From JAQAZP01 sp032127265 (GTDB lineage: Bacteria > Acidobacteriota > JAQAZP01), in assembly GCA_032127265.1 (NCBI GenBank), contig JAQAZP010000103.1, forward strand, positions 1 through 64,000: DNA of 64,000 bases. Direction: 5' to 3'. This document shows, piece after piece, positions 1 to 8,063 of the stretch. A program made the position numbers and the translations under genes. The notes below the pieces were generated by a model. That model had not been told where the DNA came from and did not search any database. It saw only the letters and a program-made list of their open reading frames with translations. Each line of letters opens with the position of its first letter. The stretch's first letter is position 1.

Positions 1-347
1 TGGTGCTTCATCCGTGAACTGTTGCCAGTCCATCAGCAGGCGTGGATGTGGAGTATGCCATTGGAACTCCCATGGGACAAATTATGGAGACCATAGGTTC
101 ACCACGTCGATTCAGCTGGCGCCTGGCCAGGATGAAAACCAACTGGTGGTGTCCCACAGGTGCAATGACCGAATCGATGACGAAGCGGCATGAAATTGCT
201 CGATGGAAGCCAATGATCAGGTCATTACGATAATGTAACAGTTTTGAGCATTGTTCAGTTTTCGGTCAGAAATCCAACATCACATCGAGATCAAATCCTC
301 TCTGTTGACCGGCTTTTTCTGAGCCGATTTCCAGTATCAACACATCC
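1..347. other. Left edge, no supported gene
   Basis: I see no convincing coding region here. A short plus-strand frame at 42-233 has no ribosome binding site and no recognisable motif, and the minus strand gives only a short open stretch without family resemblance. The segment probably separates an unseen upstream gene from the pilin cluster and carries its regulatory DNA. Confidence 0.4.
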
Positions 348-362
348 TGGCATCAGGATTGC
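348..362 (+). promoter_or_regulatory. Candidate sigma-54 (-24/-12) promoter of the minor-pilin cluster
   Basis: The site reads TGGCAT-N5-TTGCT, with the GG and GC dinucleotides at the spacing required by sigma-54 (consensus TGGCAC-N5-TTGCA). It lies about 55 bases before the chosen start of the first pilin gene. Type IV pilin genes are often sigma-54/PilR dependent, which fits. No obvious upstream activator palindrome was noticed in the short flank. Confidence 0.45.
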
Positions 363-416
363 TCTCTATCATTGCGCTATTGGTAAAGAACGGCAACCGA
401 TGTGTCGAGGAGTTGC

Positions 417-1649
417 ATGAGCGAAGATACAAGCGAAAAGGTATTCAACATGAACACTATAAAAAGAAAAAGCGATACTGGATCTTCCATCCTTCTCGCG
501 CTCTTTGTCGTCCTGCTCGGCTCCTCGATGATCATCGTCGGGCTCACCCTGCTGATGACCACCCGGGACGCCATCGTTCACGAACTGCATCTCAGGGGGC
601 AGGCCACCAGCGTGGCCGAAGCGGGACTCACCGACGCACTCTACTGGTTCCGCCGGCAGGAAACCCAGCCAGTGGTGGCCTTCACTCCGATCCTTGACCC
701 GGACAACAACATCTATGACACCGACGATCCGGAAATCGGCATCGTACGGGAGATCGAGATCAGCCCCCAGACCGATCTCTACGGCCGTTATGAGGTGATG
801 AAGGTGGACCCGGTAACCGGCGATCCCGTGGTCCAGGACATCTCGAACCAACGGGTGGCCGATGCGGGTGCAGCATCAGCGGGAACCGCCTGGTATCTGG
901 AAAGCCGTGGGGTGGTCTTCGAGAAAAACGACCCGACCAAGGCATACAACGAACCGCCGAACCGGGTGATCCGCCGGGTGACCCTGGCCCGTGAAATCCG
1001 GCGGCTGCCCATCGCACCCACCGCGGCAGCGGCGCTGATCTCCGATGTGGGCCATGTGATCATCGAAACCGGTGGCCGGCTCCGCGGCTTTGACGGTCTG
1101 GCCCTGGTCTGGGACAAGCAGGGCGGGGGTACGACGAGAACCAACCGCGGCGAAGTGGACGGCGGCAGGGCCTGGGCTTCGGTGTTTGCCGGTGAAGCTG
1201 ACGACTTTTCCGCCCTGGTGACCAGGGTGTTTGCCACCACCCCGGAAGAGTTGCAGAACATGTCCGACATCTACGCCACTTCAGTGGATGAGCTTCCCAT
1301 CCGACTACCGGACCTGGGCATCATTTACATCGACGGTGATGCGACATTCACTTCGGCCACCCCGCTCTACGGCGGCGGAGCCCTGGTGGTCAACGGCAAC
1401 CTGACCCTCAGCGATAACAGTTCTTCCTACTATTCCGGACTGGTGGTGGTCAATGGGGACTATACCCAACGATCACCATCGCTGGTCAGCGGTTCGGTGA
1501 TCGTACTCGGTGACAGCGACGTCCGGGGCGGAATGGAGATGGCAGAAATCATCTACGAAGACGAAATCCTGAGCGTGGTACGCCAGAAACTGGGGCAGTA
1601 CCGCTTTTCCCGGTCACCCTACCACGCGCCCAACCGGGGGGGGATCTGA
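417..1649 (+). CDS. PilX-like minor pilin / pilus assembly protein
   Basis: First gene of a three-gene minor-pilin cluster. After a short charged leader there is a Gly-Ser-Ser followed by a long hydrophobic helix (SSILLALFVVLLGSSMIIVG), then the alanine-rich AEAGL segment typical of PilX N-terminal domains. As in many PilX proteins, the Glu at mature position 5 is absent. The remaining 320 or so residues should be periplasmic or surface exposed. The ATG at 417 follows GAGGAG; a GTG at 402 and an ATG at 450 (preceded by AAAAGG) are alternatives. PilX-type proteins sit with PilV and PilW in the pilus-initiation tip complex; the next two genes fit those roles. The family call is good, the exact role is inferred. 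Confidence 0.7.
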   Translation: MSEDTSEKVFNMNTIKRKSDTGSSILLALFVVLLGSSMIIVGLTLLMTTRDAIVHELHLRGQATSVAEAGLTDALYWFRRQETQPVVAFTPILDPDNNIYDTDDPEIGIVREIEISPQTDLYGRYEVMKVDPVTGDPVVQDISNQRVADAGAASAGTAWYLESRGVVFEKNDPTKAYNEPPNRVIRRVTLAREIRRLPIAPTAAAALISDVGHVIIETGGRLRGFDGLALVWDKQGGGTTRTNRGEVDGGRAWASVFAGEADDFSALVTRVFATTPEELQNMSDIYATSVDELPIRLPDLGIIYIDGDATFTSATPLYGGGALVVNGNLTLSDNSSSYYSGLVVVNGDYTQRSPSLVSGSVIVLGDSDVRGGMEMAEIIYEDEILSVVRQKLGQYRFSRSPYHAPNRGGI

Positions 1650-1689
1650 TGAGCCCGATTACGGCCGCTGGCAAAACCGGAGAAATACA

Positions 1690-4600
1690 ATGAACTGGAC
1701 AAGCAGAACAGGTAAACAGAAGTTGAGAAAGGGTGACAGCGGCGTCTCGCTGGCTGAGATGCTGATCTCGCTCTTTCTTCTCTCGACCACGCTGATCATG
1801 ATCGCCAACTACGTCGGCCTCTCCTTCACCACCACCAAGAGTAACAAGGAGAAAGATTTCGCCACCCAGAAGGCGATCCAGATCGTCAATGAACTGCGGG
1901 CCTACGTGGAGAGCGGCAGCGAAACCCCGGCGTCGATGCTGGACAACTTCGATGACGGTGAGACCTTCAACACCATCCTCACTACCCAGCGCGGCGTGGT
2001 GGATCCCGACGATCCACTGAGTAAAAACGTTCTCGATTCCGGAAATAACTGGCACTACCTGCGTAATGTCCGGGTCACCGCCCTGCCCACCGAAAACCCG
2101 CGGGACCTGCGCGTCGTCAACATCAAACTCTACCGTGCCGAGGGCGGGGAAGCGCAGAAGGTTCTGGCCGACGTGACCACGGTGATCCGAACCTTTATCA
2201 CCGACTACTTCCCACCCAGCCAGGTCTACGACGTGTACTGCGTCGCCCTGGAGAACGTCCCCGACTGGTGGGTGCACATGTCAGCCCTGCGGCCGATGAT
2301 AGAAAGCTCCTTCATCGACCTCCAGTCCCGCAACCCGGGCCTCGAGTTTCGCCTGCACTGGATCTCCCGCATGGGCTACGGACGGGACAAGCTCTACGCA
2401 CCGTTCCTCAACCTGGCCGGCGGCCCGGAGGCCGCTGTGAACTGGACCTTTCACTACCCGGGCCTGATCCGCGTCTCGGACAACTTCCTCTACTACGACC
2501 CGATGACATTCCAGAGCCGGCTCAATGTGGACGGCACGATGCAGAACGCCACGTCCTATGCCCTGGCCGACCAGTTCAATCACGCGGTCCGTTATCCCGA
2601 AGAACTGCGGATCAGGGCCGGACGACCCCAGGACACCGAGGTGAGCTACCGTGAACTGATCGAGCGGTTGAACAGTTCACCCGAGGAATTCGTCAACGCG
2701 ATCATCATCAACCTCCACGGCGAACTGCTCCCCATCCCGCCGATCCGTAACTTCTCGGATGCAGCCAAGGACCCGGAAACCGACGGAACCAGCTTCGACA
2801 ATTACTACAACGGGGGGAGCCGGCAGGGCATCCGCGTGGTGACCCACCCGGAGAAGCTGGAATACCAGAACACGGATGATGTGACCCTGAGGGTTTATGC
2901 CTACGCGGACCGGCCGCTGAAACAGGACCCCCAGGCGAACTGTTTTTACAACGCTACCGGAAACGTGGACGCCGGAGACAACGTCAACATAATGGACGAC
3001 ATGATCGTCCTGCGTCTGCCGGGAATCGTCATTAACGACACCTTCACCCAGGGGAATACCGGTGACCCTGACCTGTCGGTCAGCCTGATCCGCGGGGGGG
3101 CGGTGAGCTGGTGGTGCCATCCGGCCAACAACGACCCCAATGCACCGCCCATCGACATGAACACGATGTACAACTATGTCAACATTCCGGCAAGCACGCT
3201 CAACGACCGGGAACTGACCTACTCTCCAGCCACCGACTGGATGTGTTTTCGGGTGTTCAATGTCCCGGACGATGGGGGTACACCGGAAGACGAGACTGCC
3301 GCCGTCATCTGCCTCTACAACACGCCGCTGACCTGCCCGCAGGCAAGCGGCGCCTATGGCGCCCCCGCGGGCAATGCCAGCGGTCTGGATGTCAACGACC
3401 GGCTGTACGGCCTGGACTACATCCCCTGCCCGGTGCACAGCGATTTCATTCAGGACTTGACCGAGACATCCAACAATCCGAAGAACACGGCACGATGGAT
3501 CATCACCCTCAAAAACCGGGTGATCCCCGACAATGACAGGCTTACCGTCCAGACCCGGATCACCGACCGCGACGTGGACGTGACCAGCTGGAACCTGCTC
3601 GACGGTTCGGGCCTGGCCGTCAACCAGACCGGCGAATCGGACAACCATCCCTACAACCTCTCAGAGACCTACGCCTGGATCGGCAACGCCACCCTGCCGG
3701 CCACCGAACGTTACCAGTTGATCGGCGACCCCCGGCACAATCCGTATCTCGACGTCAAACTGCGCCACGGTTACAACTGGTATTGGATCGACAACGGGGC
3801 CATGCCGGGATACAGTGGGTTCGACCGGGCCGACTACGGCTGGAGTTCACACTATGTCGAAGTCGACTACCCGCGGGCCTGCAACCTGGTGCGCAGCGGC
3901 CTGCTGCAATCCGGCACCCTCTACACCTCGATGACCGGTTACACCAATTACTTCATCGGTCTGGGCGGCGAAGTCGGGGCCGATGACGCCAATGGCTTTG
4001 AGGACGGCATCCCGGTAAACGGCCAACCCTACCAGGGGTATGTGGGCAGCTACCACCGCAAGGACAAGCAGGACGGCACCCGGACCATCGAGGAGGCGGC
4101 AAACAGCGGTGACGCCAAGTGGGTCGGCCTGACCTGGCTGGGCGAGACATTTCCCGACACCGAATACCTCGCCAACTCGGTCTATCAGACCAACGGCAAC
4201 CTCTCCTCGAGCCTGTTCTACCAGGTCAAATGGAACGACCTTTCCCACTCGGCATTTGGTTGGTGCAACAAGGCGCGGACCAGGAAAACCGGCGTTCACG
4301 GGCCCGGGACCTTCTTCAATGCCAAGGGTGACAGCAGCGGCCCGTTCAGCCATGCCTTCAACCAGGGTGCTTCGGGCACCCTGCAGCCCGAGGGCGAGGA
4401 GATGGCCGGCATCTTCCACTTCCCGCTGCCCACCAATTTTCCGGCGGCCCGGCCATTCAACCTCGATGCGCCGCCGCACCCTCCGGAATGGGACATGCCG
4501 GAGTACACCAACGTGCACAACACCAACCAGTTTCTCTCCGAGTACTACACCAATGCCACCGGAAAATACTCCAGCGCGCTGATCCAGATGCAGAGCGCAA

Positions 4601-5175
4601 CCAATACGGAAATGGACCTGACTACCGATGACTACTGCTTTGTCGTGGCCAACGGCCTCGACAAGGGAGTCTACAGCGGTGAGGGGTACTTCACCCGCTT
4701 TACCTTCATGAGCCTGATCTACGGCGTACTGCGCTCCGGTGTTCCGGGAACGGATGGTCGGATGCACCAGATCCCCCGGGTGGAAATCACCGAACCCTCG
4801 GCCGCGGACGGCCTGGAAAACCCCGGTGTGGAGACCGTGACCTGGGACACCGAGTGGTTCCGCTGGGATAACAAGAAGTATCTCGACACATACTCGGAAG
4901 GGTTCAGCGAATCCGACACCATGATCTACGCACTGAAGTACTCGCCGGACGATGGCGCCACCTGGCGCTACGTGCAGGACCGATCACTGACCGAGGCCGG
5001 CGAACGCCCGGACGACGCTCACGAATGTTCGAGTTCATCCCAGGAGACCTGGAATCTCACAAGCGCGACAGACTACCCCCAGGGGAACTACCTGCTTCGC
5101 CTGGAGGCATTCAGGGAACTCATCCCGAGCCACTACTCATATCACCAGCGCCGAGTTCTCATCGACCGCTATTGA
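1690..5175 (+). CDS. Giant pilin-headed protein (prepilin N-terminus plus about 1,120-residue exported region)
   Basis: The N-terminus is a class III prepilin signal: a basic leader, cleavage site G18/V19, Glu at mature position 5 (E23) and a hydrophobic helix to about residue 45. Ordinary minor pilins are 130-350 residues; this one has 1161. The large exported part is Asn/Tyr/Trp/Asp rich and I recognise no enzyme motif. The last 120 or so residues look like a beta-sandwich module (KYSPDDGATWRYV, then YPQGNYLLRLEAF). GGAG lies 7 bases before the ATG. Placed between PilX-like and PilW-like genes it takes the PilV position, and its size suggests a pilus-tip adhesin doing the job of the missing PilY1. 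That role is inference. Confidence 0.65.
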   Translation: MNWTSRTGKQKLRKGDSGVSLAEMLISLFLLSTTLIMIANYVGLSFTTTKSNKEKDFATQKAIQIVNELRAYVESGSETPASMLDNFDDGETFNTILTTQRGVVDPDDPLSKNVLDSGNNWHYLRNVRVTALPTENPRDLRVVNIKLYRAEGGEAQKVLADVTTVIRTFITDYFPPSQVYDVYCVALENVPDWWVHMSALRPMIESSFIDLQSRNPGLEFRLHWISRMGYGRDKLYAPFLNLAGGPEAAVNWTFHYPGLIRVSDNFLYYDPMTFQSRLNVDGTMQNATSYALADQFNHAVRYPEELRIRAGRPQDTEVSYRELIERLNSSPEEFVNAIIINLHGELLPIPPIRNFSDAAKDPETDGTSFDNYYNGGSRQGIRVVTHPEKLEYQNTDDVTLRVYAYADRPLKQDPQANCFYNATGNVDAGDNVNIMDDMIVLRLPGIVINDTFTQGNTGDPDLSVSLIRGGAVSWWCHPANNDPNAPPIDMNTMYNYVNIPASTLNDRELTYSPATDWMCFRVFNVPDDGGTPEDETAAVICLYNTPLTCPQASGAYGAPAGNASGLDVNDRLYGLDYIPCPVHSDFIQDLTETSNNPKNTARWIITLKNRVIPDNDRLTVQTRITDRDVDVTSWNLLDGSGLAVNQTGESDNHPYNLSETYAWIGNATLPATERYQLIGDPRHNPYLDVKLRHGYNWYWIDNGAMPGYSGFDRADYGWSSHYVEVDYPRACNLVRSGLLQSGTLYTSMTGYTNYFIGLGGEVGADDANGFEDGIPVNGQPYQGYVGSYHRKDKQDGTRTIEEAANSGDAKWVGLTWLGETFPDTEYLANSVYQTNGNLSSSLFYQVKWNDLSHSAFGWCNKARTRKTGVHGPGTFFNAKGDSSGPFSHAFNQGASGTLQPEGEEMAGIFHFPLPTNFPAARPFNLDAPPHPPEWDMPEYTNVHNTNQFLSEYYTNATGKYSSALIQMQSATNTEMDLTTDDYCFVVANGLDKGVYSGEGYFTRFTFMSLIYGVLRSGVPGTDGRMHQIPRVEITEPSAADGLENPGVETVTWDTEWFRWDNKKYLDTYSEGFSESDTMIYALKYSPDDGATWRYVQDRSLTEAGERPDDAHECSSSSQETWNLTSATDYPQGNYLLRLEAFRELIPSHYSYHQRRVLIDRY

Positions 5176-5214
5176 GTAGAGGAGTCAGCAACGGGACCGC
5201 GAAAGGCAACGACC

Positions 5215-6291
5215 ATGAACGGGATCAAAATAAAGCGTCCGGAAAAACTGAAACGGGATGGCGGGGTTTCGCTGATCGAGTTGATTATCGTTCTCTTCCT
5301 TTTCGCCGTCGTCGGAATCATGACCTATGGCATCCTGGTGGGAACCGCTCGCACCAACCTCTTCCTCGAATCCCACAACGACCTGGGCGAGTTCGGCCAG
5401 CGGCTGGTCAACCAGATCAAGACCGAGGCGTTGCAGTCGAAACGCCTGTTGGACAACAGCACCGCAGGCAACGAATACCTTGCGGTCCTGGATCTGACAG
5501 GCGCACCGAATCCGCTGGACAGCACCACACTGCCCACCATCGAGGTCTCGGGATCATTTTCACCGAGCATGGCCGACGACACGGAAAACCCATTTGTCGC
5601 CGCCAGCGTGGGCAATGCCCTGCTCTTTGTCGAATCGATTGCCCCTTACGTGGACGCAGCCAACAACGCCCGGATCGACATCTACCGCTTCAATTTCTAC
5701 TATCTTTCGAACAACAGCGATCTCAGCATCGCCGGCAAGGATCACACCCTCGACATCATGCATTGGCAAAGCATCCAGTTCGCCAACTACGATCAGCTCA
5801 AGCTGCTCGAGAATCACGACACCAGCGGGGCCGCTCTGGCGGCTGCGCTCAGCGGCCTGCAGACTGCCGACCCGGCGACGGAACGGGAAGCAATCACCTG
5901 TGCCTGGGCCCCGGCCAAACCGGCGGGCAGGGCTTTCTACAACGTCAATGGAGCGACATCGCTCCCCGATGACCCTGACAGCAACTACACCATCGGGATG
6001 GGTTCGATCCGACAGGCAATCGCCAACCTCAACGAAGTGCGCATCGGCGGCGACATGCCGTACACCGTGGCTTTCAACTCCGGTGAAAGTTTCCCGATAC
6101 TCGAGCCGGTTCCGCTCTTTGCCACAGCCGACGAAACGGGAGACGGGTTCCCCAACGGCCTGGAGACGATGATTGCCGGTCCATCCGGCGGCCGCAAGAT
6201 TTTCATCAGGCTTGTGCTGGTGGCTGACAACGGCGGGGGCAATCTCGCGGCACAGGAAAACGTGGTGCTGATCAACGCAATGGACTTCTAG
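5215..6291 (+). CDS. PilW-like minor pilin
   Basis: 358 residues with a prepilin N-terminus: basic leader, cleavage site G17/V18, Glu at mature +5 (E22) and a hydrophobic helix (LIELIIVLFLFAVVGIMTYG). The C-terminal 300 residues are predicted to lie outside the cytoplasm and match no family I can name, but their length and position after the PilX-like and pilin-headed genes suit PilW. It starts 39 bases after the previous stop and probably belongs to the same transcript, which ends at the hairpin at 6358. The prepilin identity is clear; assignment to PilW rather than another minor pilin is by context. Confidence 0.65.
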   Translation: MNGIKIKRPEKLKRDGGVSLIELIIVLFLFAVVGIMTYGILVGTARTNLFLESHNDLGEFGQRLVNQIKTEALQSKRLLDNSTAGNEYLAVLDLTGAPNPLDSTTLPTIEVSGSFSPSMADDTENPFVAASVGNALLFVESIAPYVDAANNARIDIYRFNFYYLSNNSDLSIAGKDHTLDIMHWQSIQFANYDQLKLLENHDTSGAALAAALSGLQTADPATEREAITCAWAPAKPAGRAFYNVNGATSLPDDPDSNYTIGMGSIRQAIANLNEVRIGGDMPYTVAFNSGESFPILEPVPLFATADETGDGFPNGLETMIAGPSGGRKIFIRLVLVADNGGGNLAAQENVVLINAMDF

Positions 6292-6357
6292 GCGGATCCC
6301 GAGGGAGCCTGGCTTCGCTGAGCCTCTTCCTCTCCGTGTTATATCTTGTTTGAAAGC

Positions 6358-6394
6358 AAGGCCCGGCCGGGATCAATCCCGACCGGGCCTTTTC
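6358..6394. terminator. Bidirectional rho-independent terminator
   Basis: A 16-bp nearly perfect stem (arms 6358-6373 and 6376-6391, one mismatch) is followed by TTTTC on the plus strand and by a short T-run on the minus strand. It separates the convergent pilin cluster and pckA and could end both transcripts. Confidence 0.8.
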
Positions 6395-6408
6395 ATTCCG
6401 TCATCGAC

Positions 6409-8013
6409 TCAACCAGCCTGGGGTCCCGCCGCCTTCACCTCGTCGGTCACCCTCTCCTCGTACTGGGTGAAGTTCTCGCGGAACCGGCCGGCCAGTTCGG
6501 CAGCCTGGCGGTCGTAAGCCTCGCCGTCGGCCCAGGTGCCCCGGGGGTCGAGCACCTCCCTGGGCAGCCCGGGGCAGTCCAGCGGCACGTCGAACCCGAA
6601 CACCGGGTCCTTACGGAACTCGGCACCATCCAGTGCACCGACCATGGCCGCCTTGAGCAGCGCCCGGGTGTGGCCGATGGGCATGCGGTGCCCGGTGCCG
6701 TACGGCCCGCCGGTCCAGCCGGTATTCACCAGCCAGCAGTTGCTGCCGTGGGCCTCGATCTTCTCGCTGAGCAGCCGGGCGTATTCAAAGGGGTGGAGAA
6801 GGAGGAACGGCGCCCCGAAACAGGCGCTGAATGTGGCCTGGGGCTCTTTGCCCATCCCCCTTTCGGTGCCGGCCACTTTCGCCGTGTAGCCGGAGATGAA
6901 GTGATACATCACCTGGTCCGGCGTGAGTCGGGACAGCGGCGGCATCACGCCGAAAGCGTCGGCGGTGAGCAGGATCACGTTCTTCGGGTGGCCGGCCATC
7001 CCCTCCCTGAGCGCCCCGGGGATGTGGCTGATGGGGTAGGCGGCGCGGGTGTTCTCGGTGAGCGTGGAATCCTCGAGGTCCACCCGGCGGCTCCAGCAGT
7101 CGAAGCCCACGTTCTCCAGGACGGTGCCGAAACGGCGGGTGCAGGCGTAGATATCCGGCTCGGCCGCGGGGTCGAGGCGGATGACCTTGGCGTAACAGCC
7201 TCCCTCGAAGTTGAAGACCCCGCGGTCGCTCCAGCCATGCTCGTCGTCGCCGATCAGGGCCCGCTCGGGGTCGGCGGAAAGGGTGGTCTTGCCGGTGCCG
7301 GAGAGGCCGAAGAAAACGGCCGAGTCGCCGTCCGCACCGACATTGGCCGAACAGTGCATCGGCAGCACCTCCTGGCCGGGCAGCAAGAAGTTCATTACGC
7401 TGAAGATCGATTTCTTGATCTCCCCGGCGTAGCTGGTGCCGCCGATGAGCACCAGTTTGCGGGCCAGGTTGACGATGACGAAAACTTCGGAGCGGGTCCT
7501 GTCCAGTTCGGGGTTGGCGATGAAGTTCGGCACGTGGAGCACGGTGAACTGCGGCTCGTGGTCGTGCAGCGCATCCGGCTGGGCCCGAATGAACATGTTG
7601 CGGGCAAAGAGATTGTGCCAGGCCGTTTCGTTGATCACCCGGATCGGCATGCGGAACTGCGGGTCGGCGCCGGCATAGCAGTCCTGGACAAACAGGTCCT
7701 TGCCCTGGAGATAGGCCATCAACCGATGGAACATCTGGTCGAAGGTCTCCACGGGGTAGGGCTGGTTGGCCGCGTTCCACCAGACCTGGCCCGAGGTCGT
7801 GGGCTCGTCGACGATATACTTGTCGCCGGCCGAACGGCCGGTGTGCTGGCCGGTGCGCACCACCACCGGGCCAAGGTGCGAGATCGAGCCCTCGCTGCGG
7901 CGGACGATCTCCTCGTAGAGCCCGGGGGTTCGCAGGTTCCAGTGCACCTGGTGCACGTTGCGGATCCCGTGGGTTTCCAGGCCGTGCTTGCTGACGTATT
8001 TTTCAGGCCGCAT
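6409..8013 (-). CDS. pckA: ATP-dependent phosphoenolpyruvate carboxykinase
   Basis: Converts oxaloacetate and ATP to phosphoenolpyruvate, CO2 and ADP in the cytosol, the first committed step of gluconeogenesis; in fermentative organisms it can run backwards. The 534-residue protein carries the kinase loop GLSGTGKTTLS, the metal/ATP motif SADPERALIGDDEH, NFEGGCYAK and LTADAFGVMPP, all typical of the ATP-dependent (not GTP-dependent) family. The ATG at 8013 is chosen because AGGAGG lies 7 bases upstream; a longer in-frame start at 8037 lacks a site. A short hairpin (8033-8038 with 8046-8051) lies just before it. It is the last gene of a minus-strand run after the membrane phosphatase-like gene, 50 bases downstream of it. 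Confidence 0.95.
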   Translation of the reverse strand: MRPEKYVSKHGLETHGIRNVHQVHWNLRTPGLYEEIVRRSEGSISHLGPVVVRTGQHTGRSAGDKYIVDEPTTSGQVWWNAANQPYPVETFDQMFHRLMAYLQGKDLFVQDCYAGADPQFRMPIRVINETAWHNLFARNMFIRAQPDALHDHEPQFTVLHVPNFIANPELDRTRSEVFVIVNLARKLVLIGGTSYAGEIKKSIFSVMNFLLPGQEVLPMHCSANVGADGDSAVFFGLSGTGKTTLSADPERALIGDDEHGWSDRGVFNFEGGCYAKVIRLDPAAEPDIYACTRRFGTVLENVGFDCWSRRVDLEDSTLTENTRAAYPISHIPGALREGMAGHPKNVILLTADAFGVMPPLSRLTPDQVMYHFISGYTAKVAGTERGMGKEPQATFSACFGAPFLLLHPFEYARLLSEKIEAHGSNCWLVNTGWTGGPYGTGHRMPIGHTRALLKAAMVGALDGAEFRKDPVFGFDVPLDCPGLPREVLDPRGTWADGEAYDRQAAELAGRFRENFTQYEERVTDEVKAAGPQAG

Positions 8014-8063
8014 GGCAGTCCTCCTTGTATCCACCACCCCGTGCTGGTGGTTTAATGATCCAT

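Noticed and set aside
42..233. A 63-residue plus-strand frame at the left edge
   Set aside because: No ribosome site and no motif; too short to support.
6346..8055. A 569-residue plus-strand frame
   Set aside because: Antisense to pckA across its whole length; pckA has the family motifs and a ribosome site.
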